A DNA stretch of 64,000 nucleotides. It comes from Thalassia testudinum (lineage: Eukaryota > Streptophyta > Magnoliopsida > Alismatales > Hydrocharitaceae). The DNA is taken from NCBI GenBank assembly GCA_037157565.1, contig JAZHRO010000063.1, forward strand, positions 8,662,001 to 8,726,000, in the 5' to 3' direction. Numbering within the stretch: position 1 is the stretch's first letter; each line of letters starts with the position of its first letter. The translations under genes and the position numbers were made by a program. The notes below the pieces were generated by a model that worked only from the letters and a program-made list of their open reading frames with translations, was not told where the DNA came from and ran no database searches. Of this stretch, positions 46,185-57,453 are shown piece after piece.

Positions 46185-47367
46185 ATTCGTGCGGCAGTGC
46201 TTAGTGTGCCAGCAGGTGAAAGCTGAGCATCAGAGGCCTGCAGGGCCGCTACAGCCGCTTCCAATGCCAGAGTAGAAGTGGGAGAGCATCACCATGGACT
46301 TGGTGGTGGGCTTACCTGTTACCCAGTGAGGGCACGACGCTGTCTGGGTAATTGTGGATAGACTGACAAAGACGGCACGATTCCTGCCGATCCGAGTCAC
46401 TTTGGGACCAGCACAGTTGGTAGAGAGGTACATCCGCGACGTGGTATGACGACACGGAGTTCCGCGGGAGATCGTATCTGACTGGGATACCTGCTTTACG
46501 TCCCGATTTTGGGCTGAGTTTCAGCAGGCCCTGGGGACGCGGTTGAGGTTTAGTACAGCTTACCACCCCCAGACGGAGGGACAGTCCGAGGGCATGATAC
46601 AGACACTTGAGGACCTCTTGCGTGCCTGTGTACTGGACTGGAGGGGCTCTTGGGAGGAACACCTGCCCCTGGCGGAGTTTGCATACAACAACAGTTACCA
46701 CTCGAGCATCGGCATGGCTCCCTACGAGGCTCTGTACGGACGGAGGTGTACGGCACCCTTGAGTTGGGTTGAGGTGGGGACCAAGTGGGAGGTTGGCCCC
46801 AGGTTGATCCGGTAGAGTCAGGAGGTAGTCGAGCAGGTCCATAGGCGACTCCGCACTGTCAGGAGCAAACAGAAGAGCTACGCGGATCGGAGACGCAGAG
46901 AGGTGCAGTTCGAGGTTGGGGATCACGTCTTTCTTCGTGTTTTACCCATGAAGGGCCTGCAGCTGTTTGGGGTGAGAGGGAAGCTCACGCCGAGGTTTGT
47001 GGGGCCCTTTGAGGTCCTGGAGTGGGTTGGACCCATTGCTTACAGGCTTGCCCTCCCCTCGCAGCTTTCTGGTGTGCACGACGTGTTCCACGTGTCCAAC
47101 CTCAGGAAGTACGTAGCCGATCCCAGTCACGTACTGAGTCACGAGAGCGTCGAGGTGGGCGACGACCTGACCTACCCCGAGCGGCCAGTGCAGATTCTAG
47201 ATCGAGCCATCCGCAGTTTGAGATGAAAGCAAGTACCCCTGGTAAAGGTTTTGTGGAGGAGCCAGCAGTACGAGGAGGCTACCTGGGAGCCTGAGGCGGC
47301 AATGCGGGAGCGGTACCCGAAACTCTTCGCGGGTACGTCTTTTCGGACCGGCTTCGATCCTCTTTGA
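46080..47367 (+). pseudogene. pol: R5 integrase with C-terminal chromodomain
   Basis: A frameshift near 46125 moves the frame. Zinc-binding: [13 protein letters not shown] then [12 protein letters not shown]. Core: [53 protein letters not shown] and WEEHLPLAEFAYNN. C-terminus: GDHVFLRVLPMKGL and FVGPFEVLEWVGPIAYRLALP. The chromodomain at about 47170-47330 has YPERPVQILD, VKVLWRSQQYEEATWEPE and MRERYPKLF, interrupted by one TGA at 47224-47226, and ends at TGA 47365-47367. Chromodomains direct integration towards modified chromatin. Further stops lie at 46273, 46327, 46447 and 46813. Confidence 0.92.
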
Positions 47368-47482
47368 GTTTGTTATGGTTATTTTGACGTCATTCCCGCA
47401 CCCTAGTTAGCGCAAGTTTCGGGGATGAAACTTCCTTTGAGTTTGTTATATTGTTAAGAACGTGCGGCTTCAAACGTTTTTA

Positions 47483-48340
47483 AGACGTCTGGGAGGTGTC
47501 CCAGACGTCTGGAACCCCTTCCAGACTTCTGGGATTTGATTATTTTCGGCACGCGTGTTTCGTCTACGCGCCTGAGCACGCAGACTTGCGAGCATCTCTC
47601 TCTCTCTCTCTTTTTCCCTCTCCCTCCTGCACCCTCTGTTCCGCTCTCTCTCTCCTCCTCGCGCGGCCTTAAAAGGCCACGCCCTCCCCCTCACTCCCGT
47701 CACCTCCGCCCTTCCTCTTCTCCTTCTAGCCGGTGCACGAGAGCGAGCGCGAGTGAGCAGCGGCAGTGACAGCCGCAGTGAGCGTGGGAGGAGGTGCTGC
47801 GCGTGGGAAGAGGGGCTCGGCCGTGAGGGCGAGCTCGCCGGGGCTGCTAGGGCTGGCCGGCGGGGGAAGCAGCGGACGCGGGGTGACGCGGGAGGCCTGG
47901 TGTGGCTCGAGCAGCAGGCGAACAAGTCGCGGCGCGGGCGAGCGTCGCGAGCAGAGGGCGAGTCGCGCCCTGATTTTGGAATTTTCTCCAAAATCAGACA
48001 TCTGGGCTAACAACCAGACGGCTGAGAGGATGTCTGGAGGACTGTCCAGACGTCTGAAAGGTGAGTTATTCCATCTTTCTTCCTCTTCTTCGACTTGCCG
48101 TACTAAGAGAGAGAGGAAATGGGTACGCGCAGGTTCTGAGATTCGCATCCAACGCGAATCAGACGTTTGGCTGCAGTGTCAGACGACGGGAACGACTTCC
48201 AGACGTCCGTGGTGACCATCGAATGTCTGGGAACTAGGCCAGACACCTCCGCAGGCTTCTGGACATCTGAGAGACCACGCAAAGCAAAGGTAACCTCTGA
48301 TCCACTTTTTAAGACGTCTGGAAGAGGTTCCAGACGTCTG
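47483..48340 (+). repeat. Cluster of CCAGACGTCTGG-type palindromes in the R5 LTR
   Basis: Clear copies: 47483-47492, 47501-47512 (perfect), 47521-47532 (one change), 47996-48006, 48046-48056, 48160-48170, 48199-48209, 48311-48321 and 48330-48340, plus weaker ones (48013, 48029, 48221, 48251). They come in pairs 8-20 bp apart. The core GACGTC is the C-box type ACGT element recognised by plant bZIP factors. That binding here is inference. Confidence 0.8.
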
Positions 48341-48587
48341 ATTTGCACTGTTTCATCATTTTCGACCCGTTTAGGGCCCGTTCAGAGTCCGTTTTCCGCA
48401 TTTCGAGTTGCGTGCTTTTCAAAATTACATCCTCTACCTGTCTACTGTAGTTGTATACCATTTTGAGAAACTCCTTGTGTTTGATCCTTGTGATAGGACC
48501 CCGTTCCGTTGCAGTCTCGGGGGTTGCAGAGGCACGCGGGATTCCCGACCACGCCCCCAGTACTCCTATTGTAACCGGTAGAGTGGC

Positions 48588-49719
48588 TTTTAAGTTTACT
48601 AGTATAATATGTTAAATTATGGAACCATAAATAGAACCTAGGACATTGCATGAATCCTAGGAATGAGAAATAGATTGAATGGTAGATCCTAGGGTGTTGC
48701 ATGAATCCTAGGGTTGGAAAACTAGATTGTATGATAGATCCTAGGATATAGCATGAATCCTAGGACGGAAGAACTAGTGGAATATATGAGTACTGCAGTC
48801 TTGGAAAATGTGGAAAGGAAATAATAACTACCTGTAAATTGGTTTAACAGCTACCTGTTATGAATAAATGAGCATGTCTGGGAATATGGGACGTATGAAT
48901 GTGAAACTGGGAAGGTGAAATCGGAATGTGCTGAGTTAAAAGAACTGGAACCCTGCGGGGAATTAGGAGTGGAACTCCTGGAAAGAGAAAGGAATGGAAC
49001 TAAGAAAGAAAGACATGGTAGTGTGCTGCCTCTTTGGTACGTAGTACCAAGGGAAGTACCTGTACCTGTTTAGTGCAGAGCGGAGCCAGCCACCCCAGGG
49101 ACCTGGGGTTAGGACTGGCCACTTTGTACCGACTTGCTGGCCCTCGTGTACGTAGTACCGAGGAGAGCTACTAGTGTAGGGAGGTACTAGCTACCCCACG
49201 AGCCCCGGGGTTCTGCTAGCCTCCTACACCAACTTGTTAGGCCCACTGGGCAAACCAGGGTAGTCAGGCAAGGGTGCACGGACTGTGGAGGGGCAAGGCC
49301 CCTGTTTGGTTACTGTGGAGGGGTTGGACCCCTGTTACTGAGAGGGCTCTGCCCTGTACTGGTTCCATGCTGTGCTTTGGGCGCACCCGTTAACGGAAAC
49401 GACTGACCGCGTGCTAGTGCGGGTTAGCTACCTGTGCATTTATCGCGCGTGCCGTAGTCACCGTTACGCCTGTCCGTGACCTTGGGATGGTTGACTGAGA
49501 GTAGGATCACCATGGGGGACTCTCCCGGCTAGGAGAGCACCACGTGCTACTTCTACTGTTCAGAAAAGACTGTAATCAAGATCGTTCCCACGAGGAACAT
49601 TCGAGATCAAGTAAAGGATCTGAGAAATAGATAAATTTTGAGACAATAGAAAGACGTAAATAAAGGAAGAAAGAAAATTAAAACAGCTACTGTACACTTT
49701 ACTGTTCTTTAGTTTAGTT
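48588..49719 (+). repeat. Invertible-looking middle segment of the R5 LTR
   Basis: This 1132-bp segment is flanked by the 10-bp inverted pair GTAGAGTGGC (48578-48587) and GCCACTCTAC (49720-49729). It appears in the opposite orientation at 40874-42005. It includes about three tandem units of ~55 bp with CCTAGGATTCATGCA..CCTAGG (48632-48765), four in the homologous R6 LTR (56012-56222). Confidence 0.85.
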
Positions 49720-50140
49720 GCCACTCTACTCAGCGTTTTGCTGACGTGTTACACTCGTTACTTTTCAGGACCAGGTGTTGAGCAGCCAGGGTCAGCGGCT
49801 GCAGAGGACGCTGGGTCGAGTAGGGTCCAGTAGTGTTACCACTGTTCTCTTGTACCTCTTTTTGGGTCCACTGTAGTGAGTAGTTCTTGTTACCGCTGTA
49901 CTTTTCTTTACTTGTAGTTTCATATTATGTTATGAATGTTGTTCTATTGTTGTGGTGGTATATATTGTAGTGGTTTCTTTCCTTACTGCTGTATTTTCTT
50001 ACTGTTAGTTATATTCATGCTGAATGTGGTTTATTTTATTGCTCTTTTGGTTACTTCCTCGTTGGACGACCAGGTCTTGGGATTAGTCAAGTCGGTCCGA
50101 TTCTCATGTCTCGTAGGGACGCGGGAATCGGGTCGTTACA

Positions 50141-50145
50141 GATAG
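50141..50145. repeat. R5 target-site duplication, right copy
   Basis: GATAG, matching 40448-40452. Confidence 0.93.
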
Positions 50146-51035
50146 GGACTTGGTTATATCCTGAATAACCGTCTAGGAAGCAAAAGTATTTTTTCCCAGC
50201 TAACCTTTCAAGGATTTGATCGATGAATGGCAAGGGAAAGTGATCCTTTTTAGTGGTTGTGTTTAGCTTCCTATAGTCAATACAGACTCTCCAAGCAAAA
50301 GCTGAATGAGTGGTGAAGGTTTCCCCTTTCTCGTTAGTTGTAACGGTTATTCCCGCCTTCTTTGGGTACAATTTGAACAGGGCTAACCCACGGACTATCA
50401 GAGATTGGGTAAATAATCCTAGCATCGAGCCACTTGATTATCTCCTTCTTGACCACTTCTTGCATATCTGGGTTTAGTCTCCTTTGCATTTCGCAAGAAG
50501 CACGGGATCCATCTTCCATGAAAATACGATGATTACAATAAAATGGCTCGATCCCCCTAAGGTCATGGATGGTCCAACCAATTGCCTCCTTATTGTTCTT
50601 AAGGACCTTAATTAACCTCAATTCTTGCTCCTTAGTCAAATCAGCACTAATAATCATAGGGAGTGTGTTTTTAGGTCCTAAGAACTCATATTTCAAATTT
50701 TTGGGCAGTGGTTTTAATTCCAATTGGGGTGGGTTTAAAATAGAAGGTAGGGAGGATGCTAATGAAGATTCATCAGGACGATCCAGTGGAAGAGGTTGGG
50801 AATGAACAAAATCAACAGCCTCTTCAGGGTGTGGTAGGTCTACCATGGAGGGTTGTAGGTTGGGTTCGCTAAAGCTGGTGGAGTCCTCGAGTGCACTGAT
50901 TGTCATACAAGTCTCAAGATCCTGATCCTCGAGCTCCTCAATGAATCCACAATCCTCAAATCCTCTTATCGCCTTAAAAATATCTAGAGTTAACTTCTTA
51001 TCCCCCAAATGCGATCTCCATACTACCACTTTCAT
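50146..51035 (-). pseudogene. pol: R4 reverse transcriptase, N-terminal half
   Basis: On minus, the frame 51035-50334 holds LKPLPKNLKYEFLGPKNTLP, AIGWTIHDLRGIEPFYCNHRI and KKEIIKWLDARIIYPISDSPWVSPVQIVPK. A frameshift near 50380 leads into 50425-50146 with WRVCIDYRKLN, KKDHFPLPFIDQILERL and YFCFLDGYSGYNQVP, which ends exactly at the R5 insertion. Together with 40452-40061 this is a whole RT, in two pieces 9.7 kb apart. Confidence 0.9.
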
Positions 51036-51630
51036 AGTTTATGTTGGCCTTGGCGGTAGCTAGGAACGGACACCCCAGAATGATGGGCGTGTTCCTCAAA
51101 TCATTAGGTACATCCATGTCAAGGATGAGGAAATCTACAGGAAAATAGAAATCCTTGACCTTGACAATTACATCCTCAATAACGCCTCTCGGTGTGGTGA
51201 CCGATCGGTCTGCTAATTATAGTGTTACTGAGGTTGGCCTGAGTTCACCTAACCCAAACCTCTCATAAAGAGAAATCAGGATTAGGTTGATGGATACACC
51301 TAGATCCAACAGTGCCCTATCAAAAGTGTATTCCCTAATAATGCATGAGATCAGGTGGGCACCTGGATCTTTCTTCTTTCGAGGAAGGTGATGCAGGATC
51401 ACAGAACTTGCTTGCTCAGAGAGAATCACCTTCCTCAGAGTGGGTTCTCTCGGTTTACACTTTTGTGTACATAGTTCTTTCAAAAGTTTAGCGTAAGCCG
51501 GGATGTTCTTAGTAGCATTGAGGAGAGGAATATTGATCTCTACACTCTTGAATAAATCTAGGAGCTCCTCGTTGCTATCTAGGGTTTTCTTCTTCTTGGT
51601 TTTCAATAAGGCTTCAGGGAATGGGATATG
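51036..51630 (-). pseudogene. pro: R4 aspartic protease
   Basis: The open stretch 51606-51217 includes KVILSEQASSVILHHLPRKKKDPG and the active site FDRALLDLGVSINLIL, with D-L-G as in R1 (here G-V for G-A). After a stop, the same frame continues with LADRSVTTPRGVIEDVIVKV and IILGCPFLATAKANINYE, the second protease motif. This frame is shared with gag. Confidence 0.88.
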
Positions 51631-51639
51631 GGTGGCACT

Positions 51640-53409
51640 TTCAATTTTCAGTCCCTGGGCCTTATTGTCTTCTTCATTCTCCTCCTCTTATCTCTCAAAC
51701 TCCCCAAGGTTTTGGCATCTAGAAGGTAATTTAGGATCCCGGGTTTGCTTTCCACTTCTCAAGGTGACAGAGTTTGCAGAGGCATATGGGTTTGGGTCTT
51801 GAGGTGGGTTAGTGAAGATTGGAGGGCCTTGGTTAGTCATGTAACAAGAAGAAGAAGATGAGGGACCCTTCTCAACCACCTAAGCATGTGCATGTGGGTC
51901 CCTTTGATTCTCGTACCCTTGGGCTCTATTGCCTTAATTTTGCACATTGCATGGGTTGGGTACCGGTTGGGATGGTAGAGATCCAAGTTGTCGAGTGTTA
52001 GCAATTAACCAAGATTGCAAGTTATCCAATGATGTCTTCATTTGCTGCATAAGCTGAAGCATGGATCCTTGCATTTCTACCATTTGCCGATTTAACTCAA
52101 CCTACCCTGCAGATTGTTGGGCATTCCAAGATGGCTAAGTAACTGGTCTCGGGGGCAACTGGGTGTGTACTTGACCCTGACCCATAGGTCTTTGAGATGC
52201 ATAGTTGCTAGGTCGAGTTTGGGTCTGTTTCCCCTGACTTTTCCAGGAGAAGTTAGGGTGGTTCCTCCAACCTGAGTTATAAGTGTTGGAATACGGGTTG
52301 GGCCTAACATTCTCCTGCATTGCATACGCATCCTCAGAGGACGGGGATGGAGAGAAGGAAGGATCATAAAAATTGGGATTAAAGGCCCCAGTTTGGAATC
52401 CAAAAGGTTTCGAGAAATCTTGGCTCACAGGTTGAGCTGAATCAAGTTGGTTCACGAATTCCCACCCCGTGGGAGCTCGTAAGGAATAGAATCCCAAATT
52501 CTGGGATTGAGTAGGTATAGAAGTGTTTCCTGAATTCCCAGACATCCATTCTTCCATTCTCTTAGCAACCAAGTCCATTTTATCAAGTTTATTACAAATC
52601 AATTCCATGTCAAATGAATGAGAATCCTGGATCTCATTAGCACTTGACCTGGGTTCTTGGGACCGGTTGAATGCATCCATGGAGGCGTGATTAATTGAGT
52701 TTTTGCTCATTTCCTCAAATAGGTTGTATGTGCTATCTACATCCCTGTTGAGGAAATTGCCTCCGCAGGAAGCATCCACGTGATTACGGAGTTGCTCAAC
52801 CAACCTGTGATAGAAAATCTGCACGAGTTGCCATTTCGGCACCTTGTGGTGTGAACACTTCCTCAAAAGTTCCTAGAATCTCTCCCAAGCACCATGAAAT
52901 GGTTCCCCAGGCTGCTAGGCGAAAGTGGTAATCGCCCGTTGCAAGGCATTGGTCCGTCCGATAGGGAAGAATTTCTTCAAGAAAGCCGACTTAAGAGCAA
53001 CCCAAGTTTCTATCGGCCTTCCTATAGTCCAGTACCAATGTGCAGCTTTATCCCTGAGAGAGTGGGGGAAGAGCCTCATGATCATTTGCTCTTCATTCAC
53101 ATTCCTTGCTTTAGTGGTCTGAACCAAAGTGGTCAGATCCTCCAAGTGCTGGAATGGGTCCTCCGAGCCAAGCCCATGAAAGTGCTTAATCAAACATAAG
53201 ACTTGGGGCTTGATTTCTATGTCTCTGGCGAGAATCATGATACCAGGATGTTCCTCATAGTTTAAAGGATCATAAAAATCCTTCAAGGGCTGAGTGCCCC
53301 GACCATGCATACGTTTGAACCATTGCTGCATCTACTGCAATTCTTCCAACTGCCTCTGAATCAACTCTTGCTGGTTTGGGGGCGGGGGAGGTGGTTGTTG
53401 ATCAGCCAT
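51640..53409 (-). pseudogene. gag: R4 gag (Athila-like)
   Basis: The ATG at 53409 (MADQQPPPPPPNQQ) is the likely start; open sequence extends a little further upstream. One frame runs through 53331-52915 and 52866-52135 to the protease. Capsid words include FHGLGSEDPFQHLEDL, MRLFPHSLRDKAAHWYW, LKKFFPIGRTNALQRAI, LLRKCSHHKVPKW and CGGNFLNRDVDSTYNLFEEM. The C-terminal part is rich in Asn, Gln, Pro and Ser. Only about seven stops interrupt ~590 codons, so R4 is less decayed than R1. No zinc knuckle is clear. Confidence 0.88.
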
Positions 53410-54577
53410 GGGATCTGCTTGGCTATAGCTCAACCTCCGCCTTCTAGAATGGTCTAAAGGTCCTTCCAATCTAGGATTCAATGACCTCCTTCCAAGCATG
53501 CAATAGAAGGAAGTCAGAAGGACAGGGAAGAGAGGGAACCCTGCAGCACAAGAATACAAGCCTTTCCTTAGATGGGGTAGCCTAAAGGTCTACAGCCTCT
53601 CAGAATCTGTCCTAAGATTATGGACGATTTACTCTACTTATGTCCAGGCAATCCAACCAGTTAGAAGGAGGGACTGGGGAGAAGGTTCTTCCTTTGGCTT
53701 GCGCCTCGGTTCCTAGTGTACCCCGTAGCTGTGGTCGTTTGATACTACTCCCCTAGCTAGACATCAGATTGACTAGTATAAGTAGGTTAATCGTGAATAA
53801 TCTCAATCTGGATCTCGTAGAGCAAACTACTCCTTTAGGCCAATGTCTACTCAATTTTCATTAGGCTTGGGATAATGGTGCTTCTAGAATGTGATGGGCC
53901 TTTAATGATTTGTTTGAGAATGTGTGAATGTGCACAAACCAAGAGGTTTTTAGGCAAGATTATTAATGATGAGGTGAGTTTTAGAGTTCGAATCTTGCTT
54001 AATAGCTTTTAGGATTCAAATATTAGGTGCTTTCAACCAAGTTTTGTGAGGCAAACCAAGTTTGTTTTTAAAAGCATATGTTCAAGTATTTTCCTTTAGA
54101 AATCAAGAAAAATATGGAGTGCCTGGCTTGACCTAATTATTGAATCCTATGAGGTAGCTACAAAATGAACCTCTTTTAGATTAGGTGGTGCGGCCCAAAC
54201 AGTTCAATCAATCGGCTCAAATGCACCACTGATTAAAGCACAAAAAGGTGATTAACCTAATTTGATTTCTACTCTTTTATGTGTTGAATTCATATACCGA
54301 GTCCATAGGTCGGAATCTTGGTTGAGTAGATGAAAATCAAGTCAAGTTATGTGCCTCTGATGTAGGTGTATAAAGTGTGTAAATTGATTCGTCCCAAATA
54401 AAGTATCTTTTTATTTTTTTTTTTATAAGATGTGGGTGAGATGGGTGAAGGTGGCAAACAAGACAAATAAAGTCTATCCTAGGGTTTATGCAAACACCTA
54501 AGTAGATTAGGTCTTCATTATGATTGCGGCGAAATGAACTAGTGTGGGGGAAATGTGGGGGACAATTACAAAACACT
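53410..54577 (-). mobile_element. R4 untranslated leader
   Basis: There is no coding sequence. Segment 54115-54575 matches the R2 leader (1540-2010) in the same orientation. At 54578 the leader is cut by R6. The R4 PBS and 5' LTR are not found in the window; after R6 the sequence passes into R7 instead. Confidence 0.7.
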
Positions 54578-57453
54578 TGTTACGACCCGGTTTCCGAATC
54601 CCTACAAGACACGAGAATCGGACCGACTCGACTGATCCCAAGACCCAGTCGTCCAACGAGAAAGTAACCAAAAAGCAGAAAAATAGACTGCATTCACCAT
54701 GCAAGCAACTAAAAGTAACAAAGTCCAGCAGTAAAGTAACTACTACAGCACACACCACCACAAAGTATAGAACTAAAAACAGGTACAGGAATATGAAGTT
54801 TACAATAAAAGAGTACAAAGGTATAACAAAATACTCACTACTACAGAAAACAGGTACAACAAAGTACAACTACTGGGCTCTACAATGCCCAGCACCCTCC
54901 ATAGCCGTAGGCGATGGCTGCTCAACACCTGGACCTGAAAAAGGTGGTAACTACGACACGTCAGCGAAACACTGAGTAGAGTGGCAACCAGCTAACTAAG
55001 AGAAACAGTAAAGGTGGACAGGTAGCTGTTGTTTTCAATCTCTTTCTTTATTCCACTAATTATTCTCTCTTTCTTTACTTGGTTTATTTATCAGGTCTTT
55101 TTCTTGATCTCGAATGTTCCTCGTGGGAACGATCTTAATTGCAGTCTTTCCCGAAGAGTAGAAGTAGCACGTGGTGCTCTTCTAGTCGGGAGAGTCCCCC
55201 GTGGTGATCCTATCCTCAATCAACCACCCCAAGGTCGCTGACAGATGTAACGGTGACTACGGCACACGTGATAAACGAACGAATAGCTACCCCGCACTGG
55301 CATGCGGTCAGTCGTTTCCGTTAACGGGTGCACCCAAAGCACAGCACGGAATAAGTATAGGCCATAGCCCTCTCAGTAACAGGGATCTAGCCCCTCCACA
55401 GTCCGCGCACCATCGCCTGACTACCCCGATTTGCCCAGTGGGCCTAACAAGTCGGTGTAGGATGGCTAGCTGAACCTCGGGTCTCGTGGGGTGGCTAGCT
55501 CTCTTCCTACACTAGCAGCTCTCCCCAGTACTGTATACGCGAGGGCCAGAAAGTTAGTGCAAAGTGGCTAAACTCACCCCGGTCTCGACCTAAGGGCGGT
55601 AAGCTCCCCTCTACACTAAGAGGTAATATGTGCTCTCTTTGTTACCACGTACCCAAGAGACAACACACTTTCCCATTCACTTTCCCAGTTCCATTCTATT
55701 TATTTCCAGGAGCCTTACTCCTAATTCCCCGTAGGGTTCGTGCTCATGTTCCTCAAGCCAAGCCATACTAGGTTTCATCATTCAGGTTTATTCGCATATA
55801 ACAGGTGTTTCCAACATTCAATCTTTCTTTTCCAATTTATATACAAGCAGCTCGTATTTAATTTCAACCAACAGACATTACATGTAGCAGTTACTAACAA
55901 TAGTACTCTACATTTCACAGGTAGCTGTTATCCAATTATAGGCAGTTATTATTCCATCTACTCATTTCAAGACTGCATTTCAGGCATTTAATACAATCGT
56001 TCCAGTGTTTCTAGTCCTAGGATTCATGCCATACCCTAGGATCTATCATTCAATCTAGTTTTCAGGTCCTAGGATTCATGCCATACCCTAGGATCTATCA
56101 TTCAATCTAGTTTTTTTTATAGTCCTATGATTCATGCCATACTCTAGGATCTATCATTCAATATATTTTTTTTTCTGGTCCTAGGATTCATGCCATACCC
56201 TAGGATCTATCATTTATTCTAGATACGCATTTATGTTTGTAATTAACTAAGGGAAGCCACTCTACCCGCAAAATCGGGAGTAATGGGGGCGTGATCGGCA
56301 GGTCCACGTTCCTCCGCAACCCCCAAATCTACAATAGAACGTGGTCCTAACACAAGGATCAACCACAAGAAACCACTCAGAACATGATAAAAGCATTCCA
56401 ACAAGTAGAGGAACTTATACAAAGAAGAACAAAATCTAAAATGCTGAAATCTAACCTCGAACAGACCCTAAATGGGTCAAAAATGACAATTCTGACCCAA
56501 ATCAGAAGTCTGGAACATCTTCCAGACGTCTTAAAAGGAGTCCAGATCCATACCTCACTTTGTGCTGCTCCTCAGACGTCCAGAGATCCTGCTGAACCAT
56601 TTGGACCCAGTTCCAGACGTCCGACCACCTCTCCGGACGTCTGGAGATGCTCTCCGTCGTCTGGTGACTCGCCCAGACATCTGAACCACGTGGGAGGGCG
56701 TGTCCTGTGCATTCCCGAAGCGAAACCTGCATGCGTACGTGAAAACTCTCCAACACGGCACGCAACAGAGCTTCGGCAGAATGGCCGCATGGCCGTACCC
56801 GCAAAAAGGGATGCATATGCGCAATTTGTACCTCTCAGTAGTCTGGAGCCTCCTCCAGATGTCGTCCGCGTCGTCTGGATGTAGGTCCAAATGTATGATT
56901 CTGGGAAAAATCCCAGAATCAGAAGCTCCTTCGTCTTCTCCCTGCTACGTGCGGCCATGCCGTGCTCGTCTGCCCGCTGCTGTAGCTACTGCAGCGTCGG
57001 GGAGGACTTCCCTGACACAACACTCCGCCTCGCGCACGTCCGACCGGCCTCGAACTGCTCCCCGAGCTCTCTCTCTCATGGCTCGCATGCTCTCCTCTCT
57101 TCCCTTCTCTCTCTTCCCTTCTCTCCGCCGCTACACTCGGCTACAGCTACTGCTCGCTCTCACTCTCGCTCTCGCACTGGAGGAAGGAGGAGACGGATGG
57201 GGTTGGGTGGCGTGAGGGAGAGGGGAGAGGAGTATTTGTAGGCATGGGGGGGTAGTTCTGCAAGTCAGCGAGGGGAGGAAGAAAGAGAAGAGGGCAACTG
57301 GGTTCAATCTGCGTGCGGCACGTGCGTAGACTCGCGGTCGTACGCACGCAAAATTTCATTTCCTGATGTCTAGGAAGGTGTCCAGACATCTGACCAGACA
57401 TCTGGACCAACTCCCAGATGTCTTAAAGTGTTTTGATGGCACGGGTCTTAACA
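54578..57453 (-). mobile_element. R6 3' LTR (chromovirus, same family as R5)
   Basis: On minus it starts TGTTAAGACCCG at 57453 and ends CGGGTCGTAACA at 54578, 2876 bp. It has the same order as the R5 3' LTR: GACGTC-word region (about 56500-57425), repeat-bearing middle (about 55000-56245) and tail (54578 to about 54985). This is the reference for the normal LTR form. Differences from R5 are many, so the two are not recent sisters. Confidence 0.85.
56012..56222 (-). repeat. Four tandem ~53-bp units in the R6 LTR
   Basis: Each unit reads CCTAGGATTCATGCCATACC, then CTAGGATCTATCATTCAATC on plus, with T-rich spacers in the last two. The R5 LTRs have three such units. Confidence 0.85.

Larger units (their letters stand above)
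47452..50140 (+). mobile_element. R5 3' LTR (normal form)
   Basis: It starts TGTTAAGAACG after a weak polypurine tract and ends GGGTCGTTACA at 50140, 2689 bp. The left ~1.1 kb (47452-48577) has many CCAGACGTCTGG-like words and a GC-rich core with CCTTAAAAGG at about 47667. The middle (48588-49719) holds the CCTAGGATTCATGC repeats. The tail (49720-50140) matches 42006-42426 with about 14 differences by eye. The R6 LTR has the same three-part order, which identifies this as the normal form. The start base is inferred from agreement with R6. Confidence 0.85.

Noticed and set aside
47470..48148. Arg/Ala/Pro-rich open frames in the R5 LTR
   Set aside because: GC-rich LTR sequence with open frames on both strands; not kept in the R6 LTR.
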